Of a stretch of DNA of 64,000 nucleotides, positions 44,527-53,401 are shown in pieces. This DNA is from JAFGGG01 sp964634205 (GTDB taxonomy: Bacteria > Spirochaetota > Spirochaetia > SZUA-6 > RPPD01), in contig CAZWKE010000012.1 of the NCBI GenBank assembly GCA_964634205.1, positions 15,587 to 79,586 on the forward strand, given 5' to 3'. The notes beneath the pieces were generated by a model that was not told the origin of the DNA, did no database searches, and saw only the letters and a program-made list of their open reading frames with translations. Each line of letters opens with the position of its first letter. Position 1 is the first letter of the stretch. The position numbers and the translations under genes were made by a program.

Positions 44527-45513
44527 TTACGGGGAAGGCAGGACGGGTTTGCGCATTCTGTAGATGGGGATCTCCTCAAACTTCCCCACCGGAATGAAAT
44601 AATCGACCAGGGGTTTGGGCGCAAACTGCAGGATATCCTTTGTGATGTAAAACTGCCCCTCCTGCGCGTGCTTTCTGCCCAGGTGAAATATGGTATTGAT
44701 GGAGTCCGAGATGACGTTTCCGGTATCGTTTTCCTGATAGGTAACATTCCCCAAAAGCAGGGCGATACGAAAAGAAATAAAATTAGGAAATAATGATTCC
44801 TCAACATCGTGCATCAGTTTATAAAGCATAATACGGAACCCGCAGTACACGGACTCGCATTCCCTGCCGTCGAACGGAAAGAGCGCAATGCCGCCGAACT
44901 GAAACCACATCCATATCCGCCCTCCGAAGTGACTGACATTTCTGTCAAGGTATTTGCGGAATACGGACAGGGCCACCTCCAGGTTTTTCTTGCCGAAGAT
45001 TTTTTCCATATCATATTTACCGTCAAGCTCTATGAACATTATGGAAAAGGTATATTCCTTGCCGGGCACAATCTCCTGCCAACCACGCTCAGTACAGATG
45101 TACTTGATCGCCTTCTGGTGCATTTTCTGCAGTTCGATCTCTTCCCGGTAATCCACCCGAAACTCTTCAAGATACCTGGAGATCCGCTTGAATCTTTTTT
45201 CATCAAAGCCGGCCTCTATCTGCTTACCGGCAAGATAATCAACGGCGCCGGCAAAATACAGTTCGGCGATATCCTGAATATTCCGGTCAGGGTCAAGTAT
45301 GCCGAAGTATATCTTTTCCTTGCTTGTGAGAAATGAGATACGCTTGGGTAATTTGTCGTTTATGGAAGAAACATCGAGATAAACCAACAGCGGCTCCGTG
45401 CTGTTATTGATCGTCTTGGTTATTGAGGAGGGCGAAAGCGTTGTTACCGCTGCCGATTTTTTACCAATAAGGTTCAAGAGATCTTTGTTTGAACTAAAAA
45501 CGATTGTCTTCAA
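44527..45513 (-). CDS. Receiver-like plus degenerate class III nucleotide cyclase-like protein
   Basis: This is a 328-residue protein. Residues 1-115 resemble a response-regulator receiver fold (strands VFSSN, LLVYLDVS and YFGILDPD). Residues about 150-310 resemble a class III cyclase homology domain: SIMFIELDGK, a GRIWMWFQFGGIALF strand and SFRIALLLGNV. The usual GDG turn that carries the second metal-binding Asp reads FGG, so catalysis by this chain alone is unlikely. It starts with TTG directly after the upstream gene's TAA, with GGGAG at proper spacing. Its upstream neighbour retains the motif, suggesting a pair. Confidence 0.7.
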   Translation of the reverse strand: MKTIVFSSNKDLLNLIGKKSAAVTTLSPSSITKTINNSTEPLLVYLDVSSINDKLPKRISFLTSKEKIYFGILDPDRNIQDIAELYFAGAVDYLAGKQIEAGFDEKRFKRISRYLEEFRVDYREEIELQKMHQKAIKYICTERGWQEIVPGKEYTFSIMFIELDGKYDMEKIFGKKNLEVALSVFRKYLDRNVSHFGGRIWMWFQFGGIALFPFDGRECESVYCGFRIMLYKLMHDVEESLFPNFISFRIALLLGNVTYQENDTGNVISDSINTIFHLGRKHAQEGQFYITKDILQFAPKPLVDYFIPVGKFEEIPIYRMRKPVLPSP

Positions 45514-46434
45514 TTATTTCTCCCACTCCAGTGAATACCGATAGACGAAATTACCGCCGGCGATGGGCACAGGTCGGAAGAAATGTTCCAGTTTGCTTCC
45601 CATATCGAAATACACCCCGGAAGAAATAACAAGATTATCGGGAGGGGTATATTTTGCCTCCAGTTCCATGAGTTTGTCCAGCGTATCACTCTGCAGACTT
45701 TGAATATTATAGGTAAAATGGCAGGGACCGGTATGAACCGCAAGGCGGATATGTATGGCCTCGTCAAGCTCGCAGTGCAGCAGATTATAAAGAAAAAGCT
45801 CCAGCAGAATATCGATGCCGCTTAAGACCGCCTTGATATTTTTGTCCTGCAGGTAAAACGCGGCAAATCCGCCGTCTCCCTCCCATTCCCAGATACGGCC
45901 GTTTCGCTTTTCCACATGGTATTTGAAAATTTCCCTGATATCGGAGTAGGCCAGGGCAATTTGATTTTTCGGATATTTCCGTACCAACTCGGAGTTGTTC
46001 ACGATATCGAGCGATATAAAGCTGAGATCATAGATATTGTTTTCCTGCAGTACCCCCCACCCGATGGTCCGCTTCATATCACTTTTTTCCACAAACATCT
46101 TGTATTCATCATCATAGATGAGGCCGGAGGACTCAAGCTCTTTTAAAATCTGGGGGAGGTAACGAACCGTTATTTTTCTTCCCATAAGACCGTTCTCATA
46201 CACATCGATGAGGATCTCTACAAATTTTACCACCAGGTCCTCATTAATCATATCAATGGCAATCTGGCGGGCGGCATCGATGCTGGGTATGGGAATGTTC
46301 GGCGGAAAACCGCTGTTTTCATACAGGTCGTAATTCTGTATAACCTGTCGTGCAATGCGTAGCATGGTATGTACGGGCATGGAATGGGAAAGCGCATCGG
46401 TGATCAACCGCTGGAGCCGTGTGGAGGCCTTCAT
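45514..46434 (-). CDS. Class III nucleotide cyclase-like protein
   Basis: 306 residues. The N-terminal 130 residues are helical with no known domain. The C-terminal part matches class III cyclases: SFISLDIVNNSEL near residue 135 (first metal Asp), GRIWEWEGDGGFAAFY near 180 (GDG turn with the second Asp) and HIRLAVHTGPC near 230. Substrate-choosing residues cannot be assigned confidently, so cAMP, cGMP or another product is possible. The downstream gene is a degenerate relative and begins immediately after this stop. Confidence 0.75.
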   Translation of the reverse strand: MKASTRLQRLITDALSHSMPVHTMLRIARQVIQNYDLYENSGFPPNIPIPSIDAARQIAIDMINEDLVVKFVEILIDVYENGLMGRKITVRYLPQILKELESSGLIYDDEYKMFVEKSDMKRTIGWGVLQENNIYDLSFISLDIVNNSELVRKYPKNQIALAYSDIREIFKYHVEKRNGRIWEWEGDGGFAAFYLQDKNIKAVLSGIDILLELFLYNLLHCELDEAIHIRLAVHTGPCHFTYNIQSLQSDTLDKLMELEAKYTPPDNLVISSGVYFDMGSKLEHFFRPVPIAGGNFVYRYSLEWEK

Positions 46435-46647
46435 TGTAAATAATTCCTCATCATAATCATGTACAGCTACATTAATTCCAAATTGAATAGTATATTCTCT
46501 ATATAATTATTATATAACATAGGCCCCCCCCCTTTGCAAGGAAATTTTGAAAAATACGGTTTAATACGGATGGGGGAATATTCGCTTTTGCTGAATTTGG
46601 TGCATCCCTCTTGACAGAAAACAGCTTGTGTATAAAGGTTGCCTCAT
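46435..46647. other. Divergent intergenic region
   Basis: 213 bases between the cyclase-like gene and nudC. The left half is very AT-rich (46490-46520, TATATAA-like steps) and is followed by a run of nine C near 46525. A TTGACA at 46611 has TATAAA only 14 bases on, too close for a standard promoter. No gene seen. Confidence 0.4.
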
Positions 46648-47469
46648 ATGAAATTCAGCTGCCGGATGCGCTCTTTACATCGTCCGAAAAAAAATGATCT
46701 CATGTTCTGTGTAAGGGATGATCTCTTGCTGACAATTAAAAGCAGCCGGGGAATCGGTTTCCCTGTGCGCGGTAAACTGGAGGAGCTGGGAATCAAACCG
46801 ACCAGGGCGCATTACCTGGGAGATCTGGATACAATGCACTGCTATACGGTGGTGCTGCCCGATACCCGGGACATGGCTCTTGATGCGCAATTTTTCGGCC
46901 TGCGGCGCCTGTACAACCTTATCGATGAGGACTTGTTCGCCGTAGCGGTAAAAGCATATGGGATTGCCCGCTGGGATACGACAACGAGATACTGCGGCAG
47001 CTGCGGCACACCCATGAAAACGGTAACGGAAGAACACGCCAAGCTTTGCCCGAACTGCGGTTTACGGGTGTATCCCCGGATTGCGCCCGCCATTATCGTG
47101 GCGGTAACAAAAGGAGATTCCATTCTTTTGGCCCGTTCCACGCGTTTTAAGAATACAAAAATGTACAGTGTAATCGCCGGTTTTGTGGAACCGGGAGAAA
47201 CACTTGAGGATTGTATCGAAAGGGAGGTGATGGAGGAGGTTGGGATCCGGATCAAGGATATCGCCTATTTTGCCAGCCAACCGTGGCCGTTTCCCGATTC
47301 ATTAATGATTGCCTTTACGGCCCGCTATGCCTCCGGAAAGATTGCAATCGATAAAAAAGAGATTGTTCATGCCGCGTGGTTTCGCGCGGACCGGCTGCCG
47401 CCGATCCCCCCGCCGATGAGTGTGGCCCGCGCCTTAATCGACGGTTTTATCCAAAAATTCGGGTCCTAA
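46648..47469 (+). CDS. nudC: NADH pyrophosphatase / NAD-cap hydrolase NudC
   Basis: About 273 residues. It hydrolyses NAD(H) to NMN(H) and AMP, and in other bacteria removes NAD caps from RNA. Four Cys in CGSCG and CPNCG near residue 115 form the family's zinc ribbon. The Nudix box GFVEPGETLEDC...REVMEEVGI is complete, and the NADH-specific motif SQPWPFPDS follows it. ATG 46648 is chosen over TTG 46639, with AAAGG at 46634. The 3' end overlaps the convergent HDOD gene by 36 bases. Confidence 0.95.
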   Translation: MKFSCRMRSLHRPKKNDLMFCVRDDLLLTIKSSRGIGFPVRGKLEELGIKPTRAHYLGDLDTMHCYTVVLPDTRDMALDAQFFGLRRLYNLIDEDLFAVAVKAYGIARWDTTTRYCGSCGTPMKTVTEEHAKLCPNCGLRVYPRIAPAIIVAVTKGDSILLARSTRFKNTKMYSVIAGFVEPGETLEDCIEREVMEEVGIRIKDIAYFASQPWPFPDSLMIAFTARYASGKIAIDKKEIVHAAWFRADRLPPIPPPMSVARALIDGFIQKFGS

Positions 47470-48318
47470 GCCGAACAATTCCCGGCATTCATGAAACAGC
47501 GGGTCTTTTTTCAGGTTTTCCAGGAAGTACTTCTCGTAATATTCAATATCCTTTTTTAAGAGTGCGGTATGCAGGAGCAGGGTGTCCAACAACTCACTTT
47601 TGGCCGGGAAAAACAATCCAAACCCCAGTTTATCGGTGATGAGATCAGAGAGGGTGATGATGATGATCAGGTTCTTATATTGGGAGGTAATGTTCAGACT
47701 GTCATGCTCCAGGGCAACGTCAATAAAGGTCTCCGGAAAATTCCATTTTTTAAACAACTCGGCACCCAACTGCCGGTGGTTTACCCCGAAAAGCTCTTCC
47801 TCATATACTTCTATCCAATTATTGTTCTGTGAGCTTTTCTCCATAACCTGCGAGTACTTTTGCGGATCCACATTGAAGAGCATGGCCTGGCCGATGTTGT
47901 GCAGCAATCCGCAGATAAACGAGAGTTCGGAGATTTCAATTTTATTACTCTTGATCATTATGGTCTTGGCCATAAACGCGGTGATAATGGAATGCCTCCA
48001 GAACCCGCGGTAAAAATCCACATTCTCCGCTTTCTGAAAAAACCTGGCCGCAATAACCAACAGTACCAGGCTTTTTATATTTTTAAAGCCAAGCAGGGTT
48101 ATGGCTTTCTGCAGACTTTCAATCTCCTTCTGACGGGCGTAGAGGGCGGAGTTGGCAATCTTCAATATTTTTGAGGTCAGGCCCGGGTCGATTTTAATGA
48201 TATTTTCCAGCTCTTTAAACGAAATATCCAGGCCGTCCTCCGCCAGATTGATAACTTTGGTAGCTACCTCAGGCAGGACAGGCAGATCATTTGTATACTT
48301 CACTAAATTATTTTCCAT
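47434..48318 (-). CDS. HDOD-domain signalling protein
   Basis: 294 residues. The start LPVLPEVATKVINLAED, then DPGLTSKILKIANSALY and ALTLLGF-like (ITLLGFKNIKSLVLLV), is the HDOD pattern. HDOD is a relative of HD phosphohydrolases that usually lacks the metal site and acts in regulation. A later segment, CGLLHNIGQAMLF, fits the second half of the domain. No receiver or other domain is attached. It is probably cytoplasmic. It is divergent from the pel cluster, with 87 bases between starts. Confidence 0.9.
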   Translation of the reverse strand: MENNLVKYTNDLPVLPEVATKVINLAEDGLDISFKELENIIKIDPGLTSKILKIANSALYARQKEIESLQKAITLLGFKNIKSLVLLVIAARFFQKAENVDFYRGFWRHSIITAFMAKTIMIKSNKIEISELSFICGLLHNIGQAMLFNVDPQKYSQVMEKSSQNNNWIEVYEEELFGVNHRQLGAELFKKWNFPETFIDVALEHDSLNITSQYKNLIIIITLSDLITDKLGFGLFFPAKSELLDTLLLHTALLKKDIEYYEKYFLENLKKDPLFHECRELFGLGPEFLDKTVD

Positions 48319-48367
48319 TGTAACAAGTATACATAATTCTCTGTGAAGATCAATAATAAGTTCTTGC

Positions 48368-48396
48368 TTGCTAAATCCTGCCGGTTCATATATAGT
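48368..48396 (+). promoter_or_regulatory. Putative promoter of the pel-like cluster
   Basis: TTGCTA at 48368-48373 and TATAGT at 48391-48396 have a 17-base spacer. The predicted transcript would start at about 48403, only a few bases before ATG 48406, implying a leaderless or near-leaderless message if correct. Confidence 0.4.
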
Positions 48397-48405
48397 AAAA
48401 TAGAG

Positions 48406-49836
48406 ATGAAACGCAAAAAACCGCTTGTAATTCTGGGGGAATTGAGTGTCTTTCTTGTAATTCTGGGGTTAATAAATTTTATTTTGGATTTTAATGATCC
48501 GGGATTTTTTAAGTTGTCCTTTAATCCGTATTTAATTCTGGCCCTGATTGCCGCTGTAATGTACGGCAAATATTATGGTTTTTTTGCGCTCAGCGTTTCA
48601 CTGATTTTAATCACCATTCCGATTCCCGCCTACCGGTATTTTATCTACCACTATCACATTACCCTCAGCTACTGGCTGCGCTTGGGACATAAACTGGTTG
48701 TGCCGGGGTCACTGACGCTTATCGGGATCTTTGTGTTCGGACTGATAAGGGACAGCCTCATCCAGGACCTTGACCGGACAAAAAACATATTACAGACCAT
48801 CACAAAAGAGAAGGGGATACTCTCCATGGAGGTTAAGGCACTCAAAGACGTAAACAGTGAATTGGAACAGAGAGTCTACAGCCAGGAAGATTCCACAATT
48901 ATGCTATATTCTAAGATCCAGGAGCTTAACTCCCTGAATTTTCAAAAAAGCCTGGAGCTGCTGTTAAACATCACACAGACGTATACCGGTGCTACGATAT
49001 GTTCTATCTGGGAACATAATCAGGAATTAAAGCGGCTCGAGTTGCGATTGAATTACGGCTGGGATATGGAGATGGACCGCAGCACCCGTATTCCGGTGGA
49101 AGACAGTATTGAAGGGTGGGTGCTGCGCAACAATATGATGTTTTCCGTCAAAATGGTGATGCAGTATGACAACCTGGCCAAAATGGATACGGGAAGAAAT
49201 ATCCTTACCGTTCCCATCACCGTTGGGCATAAGGTATGGGGGGTGTTTAACATTGCTGATATTCCTTTTGAAAAATATAATCTTTTTACGGAAAAGTATC
49301 TGTTAATGATAATGGCCCTTGTTTCACCCGCACTGGAAAAAGCAATGGAGTATGAAGCCTTTTCCATCCAAGAGAATGTGAATATGGTTACCGGTTTTCC
49401 TCCGTTCTCTCATTTTTATATCATTCTTGAACAGGAGCTTTCCCGGGTGAAGCTGGAGAAGGGGACCTTAAGCGTCATTATTATCGAGTTGGTGAATTAC
49501 GATACGCTGCTGCACGAACTGAGTAAGGACGGTATATTTTCCCTGTTTGTATTATTATCAGAGAGGATAAAAGAGCTGTCGGACAACAAGGCCATGTTTT
49601 TCCATTATAAAAACGATAACCAGATCAGTTTTATTTTACCAAACCTTGATTATGACGGATGCTCACTTTTTTGCCTGAACATACTGGAAATGATCAATCA
49701 AAGAGAGTGGGAAATGGATAAAAAAAAGGTATTACCGGAGATTGTAATAGGCTATACTTCCTTAAGTGAAGATAAACAGAGCGCCGAGGACCTCCTTTCT
49801 ATTGCGGAAAACCTGTTGGAGATGCAGAAGGTATGA
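48406..49836 (+). CDS. pelD: PelD-like protein: 4TM, GAF and degenerate GGDEF
   Basis: 476 residues. Four transmembrane helices (about 5-125), a coiled coil (about 130-165), a GAF domain (about 180-330) and a degenerate GGDEF domain (about 345-476) give exactly the layout of PelD, the inner-membrane c-di-GMP receptor that switches Pel polysaccharide synthesis on. At the GGDEF position the sequence reads KNDNQ. The RxxD inhibitory-site position reads DNKA, so the c-di-GMP-binding motif of Pseudomonas PelD appears absent. I chose ATG 48406 over the in-frame codon at 48343, which lies upstream of the promoter candidate. PelE-, PelF- and PelG-like genes follow. Confidence 0.85.
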   Translation: MKRKKPLVILGELSVFLVILGLINFILDFNDPGFFKLSFNPYLILALIAAVMYGKYYGFFALSVSLILITIPIPAYRYFIYHYHITLSYWLRLGHKLVVPGSLTLIGIFVFGLIRDSLIQDLDRTKNILQTITKEKGILSMEVKALKDVNSELEQRVYSQEDSTIMLYSKIQELNSLNFQKSLELLLNITQTYTGATICSIWEHNQELKRLELRLNYGWDMEMDRSTRIPVEDSIEGWVLRNNMMFSVKMVMQYDNLAKMDTGRNILTVPITVGHKVWGVFNIADIPFEKYNLFTEKYLLMIMALVSPALEKAMEYEAFSIQENVNMVTGFPPFSHFYIILEQELSRVKLEKGTLSVIIIELVNYDTLLHELSKDGIFSLFVLLSERIKELSDNKAMFFHYKNDNQISFILPNLDYDGCSLFCLNILEMINQREWEMDKKKVLPEIVIGYTSLSEDKQSAEDLLSIAENLLEMQKV

Positions 49837-50591
49837 ATAAGCGGGAACTGGACTTCCACCGTACCAGGCACGGAGGGTATGAGCCGTTTACTCCGCGTGC
49901 GGCCATCAAAGCATTTGAGAATGATATTGTACCCATCGAGTTCTTCATTTATAAAGGTGCCTCCGTTAAATCAATAGAAGAGAAGCCTTATGATTTCGAG
50001 GCTATTGACAGGATCCTTTCCAGAAAAAATACCGATTTTCAAATTAAGCGCTTTCTTGTCAATGTATTCGACGAGATGGTAAAGGACCAGGATGCGGAAC
50101 GGGCCTTGTATGCGGCCGAAGGCATAAATACTATAGAATCACGTTATAATAAACGAATCGAAAAACTGAAAAAAAAATTAAAAAAACACGATAATCCCAA
50201 TATAAAAGAGGAGCTGGCCGGTCTGTATTTTGAACTGGCCCTGGTGAATGAAAAACAGCAGGATATAAAAAAGTATTTCTTAAAAACAGCCTATACTTAC
50301 CTGAAACAAATGCAAACCGGCACGACACTATCACTGAAAAATTTGGAACTGCTTATCAACATTTTGCTTGAATTCAAATTTTATAAAAAAGCCCTGCAGA
50401 CAATAAAAAATTTGGACATTACCAATAATCCTCATCTCTTGCTGTTATTGGCCAAGGTGGAGTTTAAAAACAAGCATTATGCCAAGGTACATGAGGCCAT
50501 GAGGGCATTGAATGAGTTCAAGGATAGTTTGGACGAAGAGACAATTAAATTTATAACCTATTGGACCGGGGAAAATGGCGAAACGGCTTAG
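49833..50591 (+). CDS. PelE-like helical-repeat protein of the pel cluster
   Basis: This 252-residue protein is wholly helical with no transmembrane segment. Repeats around 85-230 include ERALYAAEGINTIESRYN and EELAGLYFELALVNEKQ, similar to the TPR half of PelE. Pseudomonas PelE also has two N-terminal membrane helices, missing here, so this would be a soluble version. Position supports the assignment: it overlaps PelD by ATGA and overlaps PelF by 17 bases. The likely role is a scaffold linking PelD to the synthase (inference). Confidence 0.65.
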   Translation: MNKRELDFHRTRHGGYEPFTPRAAIKAFENDIVPIEFFIYKGASVKSIEEKPYDFEAIDRILSRKNTDFQIKRFLVNVFDEMVKDQDAERALYAAEGINTIESRYNKRIEKLKKKLKKHDNPNIKEELAGLYFELALVNEKQQDIKKYFLKTAYTYLKQMQTGTTLSLKNLELLINILLEFKFYKKALQTIKNLDITNNPHLLLLLAKVEFKNKHYAKVHEAMRALNEFKDSLDEETIKFITYWTGENGETA

Positions 50592-51969
50592 CGTCTGTCT
50601 CATCCTTGAGGGCTCCTATCCCTATATCGTGGGCGGGGTTGCCGCCTGGGTACAGCAATTAATCCTTAATTTACCTGAATTGGATTTTGTTATATATACC
50701 ATTTCTCCCAAAGAGCACCAAAAAATCAGATATACGTTGCCGGAAAATGTCATTTTACACCGGGATATTGTGATAAATAAAAAACACAAGTCGCTGCGTA
50801 AACCCAGGTCCAAAAGTAAACTGTTTGCTGAATTAAAGGAACTGCATACCCTGTTTCAGGCGCCGAGCCAGATAAATCTGCAAAAAATAATTCAATACCT
50901 GCCCGAAGAAAGTTATCTTTACCTGGACTCGATCAAGCATCCGGTGGGTTGGAACATGGTTACCCACAGTAACATGCAGCATAATCCCGCCTATCCCTTT
51001 GCCGATTACTTCTGGGCCTGGAAATCGGCCCACGATATGATATTTACCATGCTTGGTGCTTCCATCCCCGATGCTGATGTCTACCACGCGGTTTCGACGG
51101 GATATGCCGGATTGGCCGGCGCCGTGGCCAAGGTAAGAAAAAGCCGGCCGTTTATGCTTACCGAACACGGCCTTTACCATAAAGAGCGTGAGATGGAGAT
51201 AAAGCGGGCGGCGTTTGTGCAGGGATACCAGCGGGACATGTGGATCAATATTTTTAACAATCTCAGCCGGATAAGTTATTATTACGCGGACCTGATTATT
51301 ACCCTGTTTGAATACAACCGCAAAAAAGAGGTTGAGCTGGGCGCTCCCGAAGAAAAAACCATGATCATTCCCAATGGTATTGATATCGAGTTTTTTTCCC
51401 AGGTAAAGCGCACTTCCCGCAAGGGATTCCATGTGGGGCTTGTGGGCAGGATTGTCCCGATAAAAGATATAAAGACCTTCATCTATGTGGCAAAGATCGT
51501 TGCCACCGCCATCCCCGAATCCAAATTCTATGCCATCGGGCCGGTTGATGAAGATCCTGCGTATTTTGAGGATTGTAAACTGCTTGTGGAAAGCCTGCAG
51601 CTTACGGCGCATATTGAATTTGTGGGTAAGCAGGATGTGCGTGAATATTACAGCTTTTTAGATGTGGTGATGCTGACGAGTATTCGCGAGGCCCAACCCC
51701 TGGTAATCCTGGAGGCGTTTTGCTGCGGCGTACCCGTAGCATCCACCAAAGTCGGAAATGTATTGGAGCTGCTTGATTACGATGAACGATTTCTGGCGGC
51801 TCCCAAGGACGCGGAAAAACTGGCGCAGGCGGTGAAATTTATTTATAATAATCCCAAAAAGGTACATGAGTTTGTGGAGTTGAACAAACAGAAGGTGAGG
51901 AAATTCTTTGACCGAAAAAAAGTCTATCGGCGGTATGGTGAGATATACAACAATCTTAAAGGAAAGTAA
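50575..51969 (+). CDS. pelF: PelF glycosyltransferase (GT4 family)
   Basis: 464 residues. This is the cytoplasmic GT-B enzyme that polymerises the Pel polysaccharide from UDP-GlcNAc/GalNAc-type donors in other bacteria. The opening CLILEGSYPYIVGGVAAWVQ is the PelF hallmark. TEHGLYHKERE near residue 200 and GLVGRIVPIKDIKTFI near 285 follow, with the C-terminal GT4 EX7E region SIREAQPLVILEAFCCGVP near 375 holding both Glu. It overlaps the PelE-like gene and is followed by PelG after 3 bases. Confidence 0.94.
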   Translation: MAKRLSVCLILEGSYPYIVGGVAAWVQQLILNLPELDFVIYTISPKEHQKIRYTLPENVILHRDIVINKKHKSLRKPRSKSKLFAELKELHTLFQAPSQINLQKIIQYLPEESYLYLDSIKHPVGWNMVTHSNMQHNPAYPFADYFWAWKSAHDMIFTMLGASIPDADVYHAVSTGYAGLAGAVAKVRKSRPFMLTEHGLYHKEREMEIKRAAFVQGYQRDMWINIFNNLSRISYYYADLIITLFEYNRKKEVELGAPEEKTMIIPNGIDIEFFSQVKRTSRKGFHVGLVGRIVPIKDIKTFIYVAKIVATAIPESKFYAIGPVDEDPAYFEDCKLLVESLQLTAHIEFVGKQDVREYYSFLDVVMLTSIREAQPLVILEAFCCGVPVASTKVGNVLELLDYDERFLAAPKDAEKLAQAVKFIYNNPKKVHEFVELNKQKVRKFFDRKKVYRRYGEIYNNLKGK

Positions 51970-51972
51970 CTA

Positions 51973-53385
51973 ATGGCCGGAATCGGGTTTGTATTAAGAA
52001 GAGTAATCAGACAGGGAGGATTTTTCTCGCTGGTAAAGGTTGCCCTGGCCGGTACCATTATCGTGGCGGGACCGTGGCTGCTTTCCATAGTCGGTATATT
52101 TTTCATCACCAAATATTCTTTCTATTTAATCGGTCAGTCCGTAGTCGTTTTTATGGGTGTGGTGATTTACAGCTACGCCTTTTCCCTTTTCCTGTTCGGG
52201 GGGATTCATTATATTTTCACGCGTCTTGTTGCCGATTACATGTATGTGAAAAAGAAGGAGAAAGCAGGGGAGGCCCTCCTCCTTTTTTCAACCGGGATAG
52301 TCATTCTGGCTTCCGCGGTCTCCCTCAGTGTACTTTTTATGCTTGACCTTTCTAAAATAACCTATCCCCTGCTTTTCCGGGTCAGTGGTGTTGTGTTCTT
52401 TGTTTCCATAAACCTCATCTGGCTGCTGATGATATTTATCTCTCTGTTAAAAAAATATTTTATGATATTCATTATTTATCTTTCGGGTATGGCATTGGCC
52501 TTCGGCAGTATTACCTTTTTGGCCGGGCATTTTTCGGTAAGCGGGGTGCTGCTTGGTTTTGCCGCCGGCCACCTTTTCATTGTGATCAGCCTTTACCTCC
52601 TGGCATTCAAAGAGTACCGGCCGCGCTCTTTCAGCATTCGTGAACATCTGCCCTACTTTGGAAAGTTCAAATTTCTCCTGCTGACCGGTATCCTCTATTA
52701 CTGGGGTATGTGGATAGATAAGATGGTATTTTGGTTTGCCAAGGGCAGTCCCATAGCCAACACGTTTTTCAGGGTATATGACGTTTACGACATCCCCGTC
52801 TACATCGCCAATCTGACCATTATTCCCGGGCTCATCTATTTTATGATAATCACGGAAACCAGTTTTTATAAGCGCTTAACGGAATTTTTGAATAAATTCA
52901 ATAAGAGTATCTATCATAAACTTCAGGCCATAAAATACCGGTTGATTGCCAATGTAAAAAACGGTTTGCGGGAGCAATGTTTTTTTCAGGGTATTTTTAC
53001 CGTTATTCTCATTTTGTTCGCGCCGCTGCTTGTGGCCGCGGACAGCGGAAAGATATTTATCGGGGGTATTAAAAATATCCTGGTATTCCGCATCGCCCTG
53101 GGGGCAACCTTCTTCCAAATGCTTTTTTTAACCATCGTGATATTTCTGTTTTACCTGCAGCGTTTCAAGCTGGCCTTTTTTTCCACTTTGAGTTTTTTCC
53201 TGGTGAACTTTGCAGGCTCGCTGATTATTGTCCTCTGGGGAAATGAAAATACGCTGGGATTAAGTTACCTTGCCGCCGGGATTATCGGGTCGACGCTGGG
53301 GCTGCGGTTTTTATTCACTTCAGCCCACAAACTGGATAACGCGATATTTTTGATAGCAAGCGGTGCGAGTCTGGATAATCTCTAA
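51973..53385 (+). CDS. pelG: PelG membrane transporter of Pel polysaccharide
   Basis: 470 residues with about twelve hydrophobic helices. The N-terminus MAGIGFVLRRVIRQGG and AGPWLLSIVGIF match the start of PelG, a MOP-superfamily-like inner-membrane protein that partners PelF and PelD. The gene begins 3 bases after the PelF stop. No pelA, pelB or pelC gene follows, so export across the outer membrane must use other proteins or the polymer stays cell-associated (inference). Confidence 0.92.
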   Translation: MAGIGFVLRRVIRQGGFFSLVKVALAGTIIVAGPWLLSIVGIFFITKYSFYLIGQSVVVFMGVVIYSYAFSLFLFGGIHYIFTRLVADYMYVKKKEKAGEALLLFSTGIVILASAVSLSVLFMLDLSKITYPLLFRVSGVVFFVSINLIWLLMIFISLLKKYFMIFIIYLSGMALAFGSITFLAGHFSVSGVLLGFAAGHLFIVISLYLLAFKEYRPRSFSIREHLPYFGKFKFLLLTGILYYWGMWIDKMVFWFAKGSPIANTFFRVYDVYDIPVYIANLTIIPGLIYFMIITETSFYKRLTEFLNKFNKSIYHKLQAIKYRLIANVKNGLREQCFFQGIFTVILILFAPLLVAADSGKIFIGGIKNILVFRIALGATFFQMLFLTIVIFLFYLQRFKLAFFSTLSFFLVNFAGSLIIVLWGNENTLGLSYLAAGIIGSTLGLRFLFTSAHKLDNAIFLIASGASLDNL

Positions 53386-53401
53386 TTTTTTCTATCGCGG
53401 C

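Noticed and set aside
46611..46636. Promoter TTGACA/TATAAA before nudC
   Set aside because: The boxes are 14 bases apart, too close for standard recognition, and TATAAA overlaps the ribosome site.
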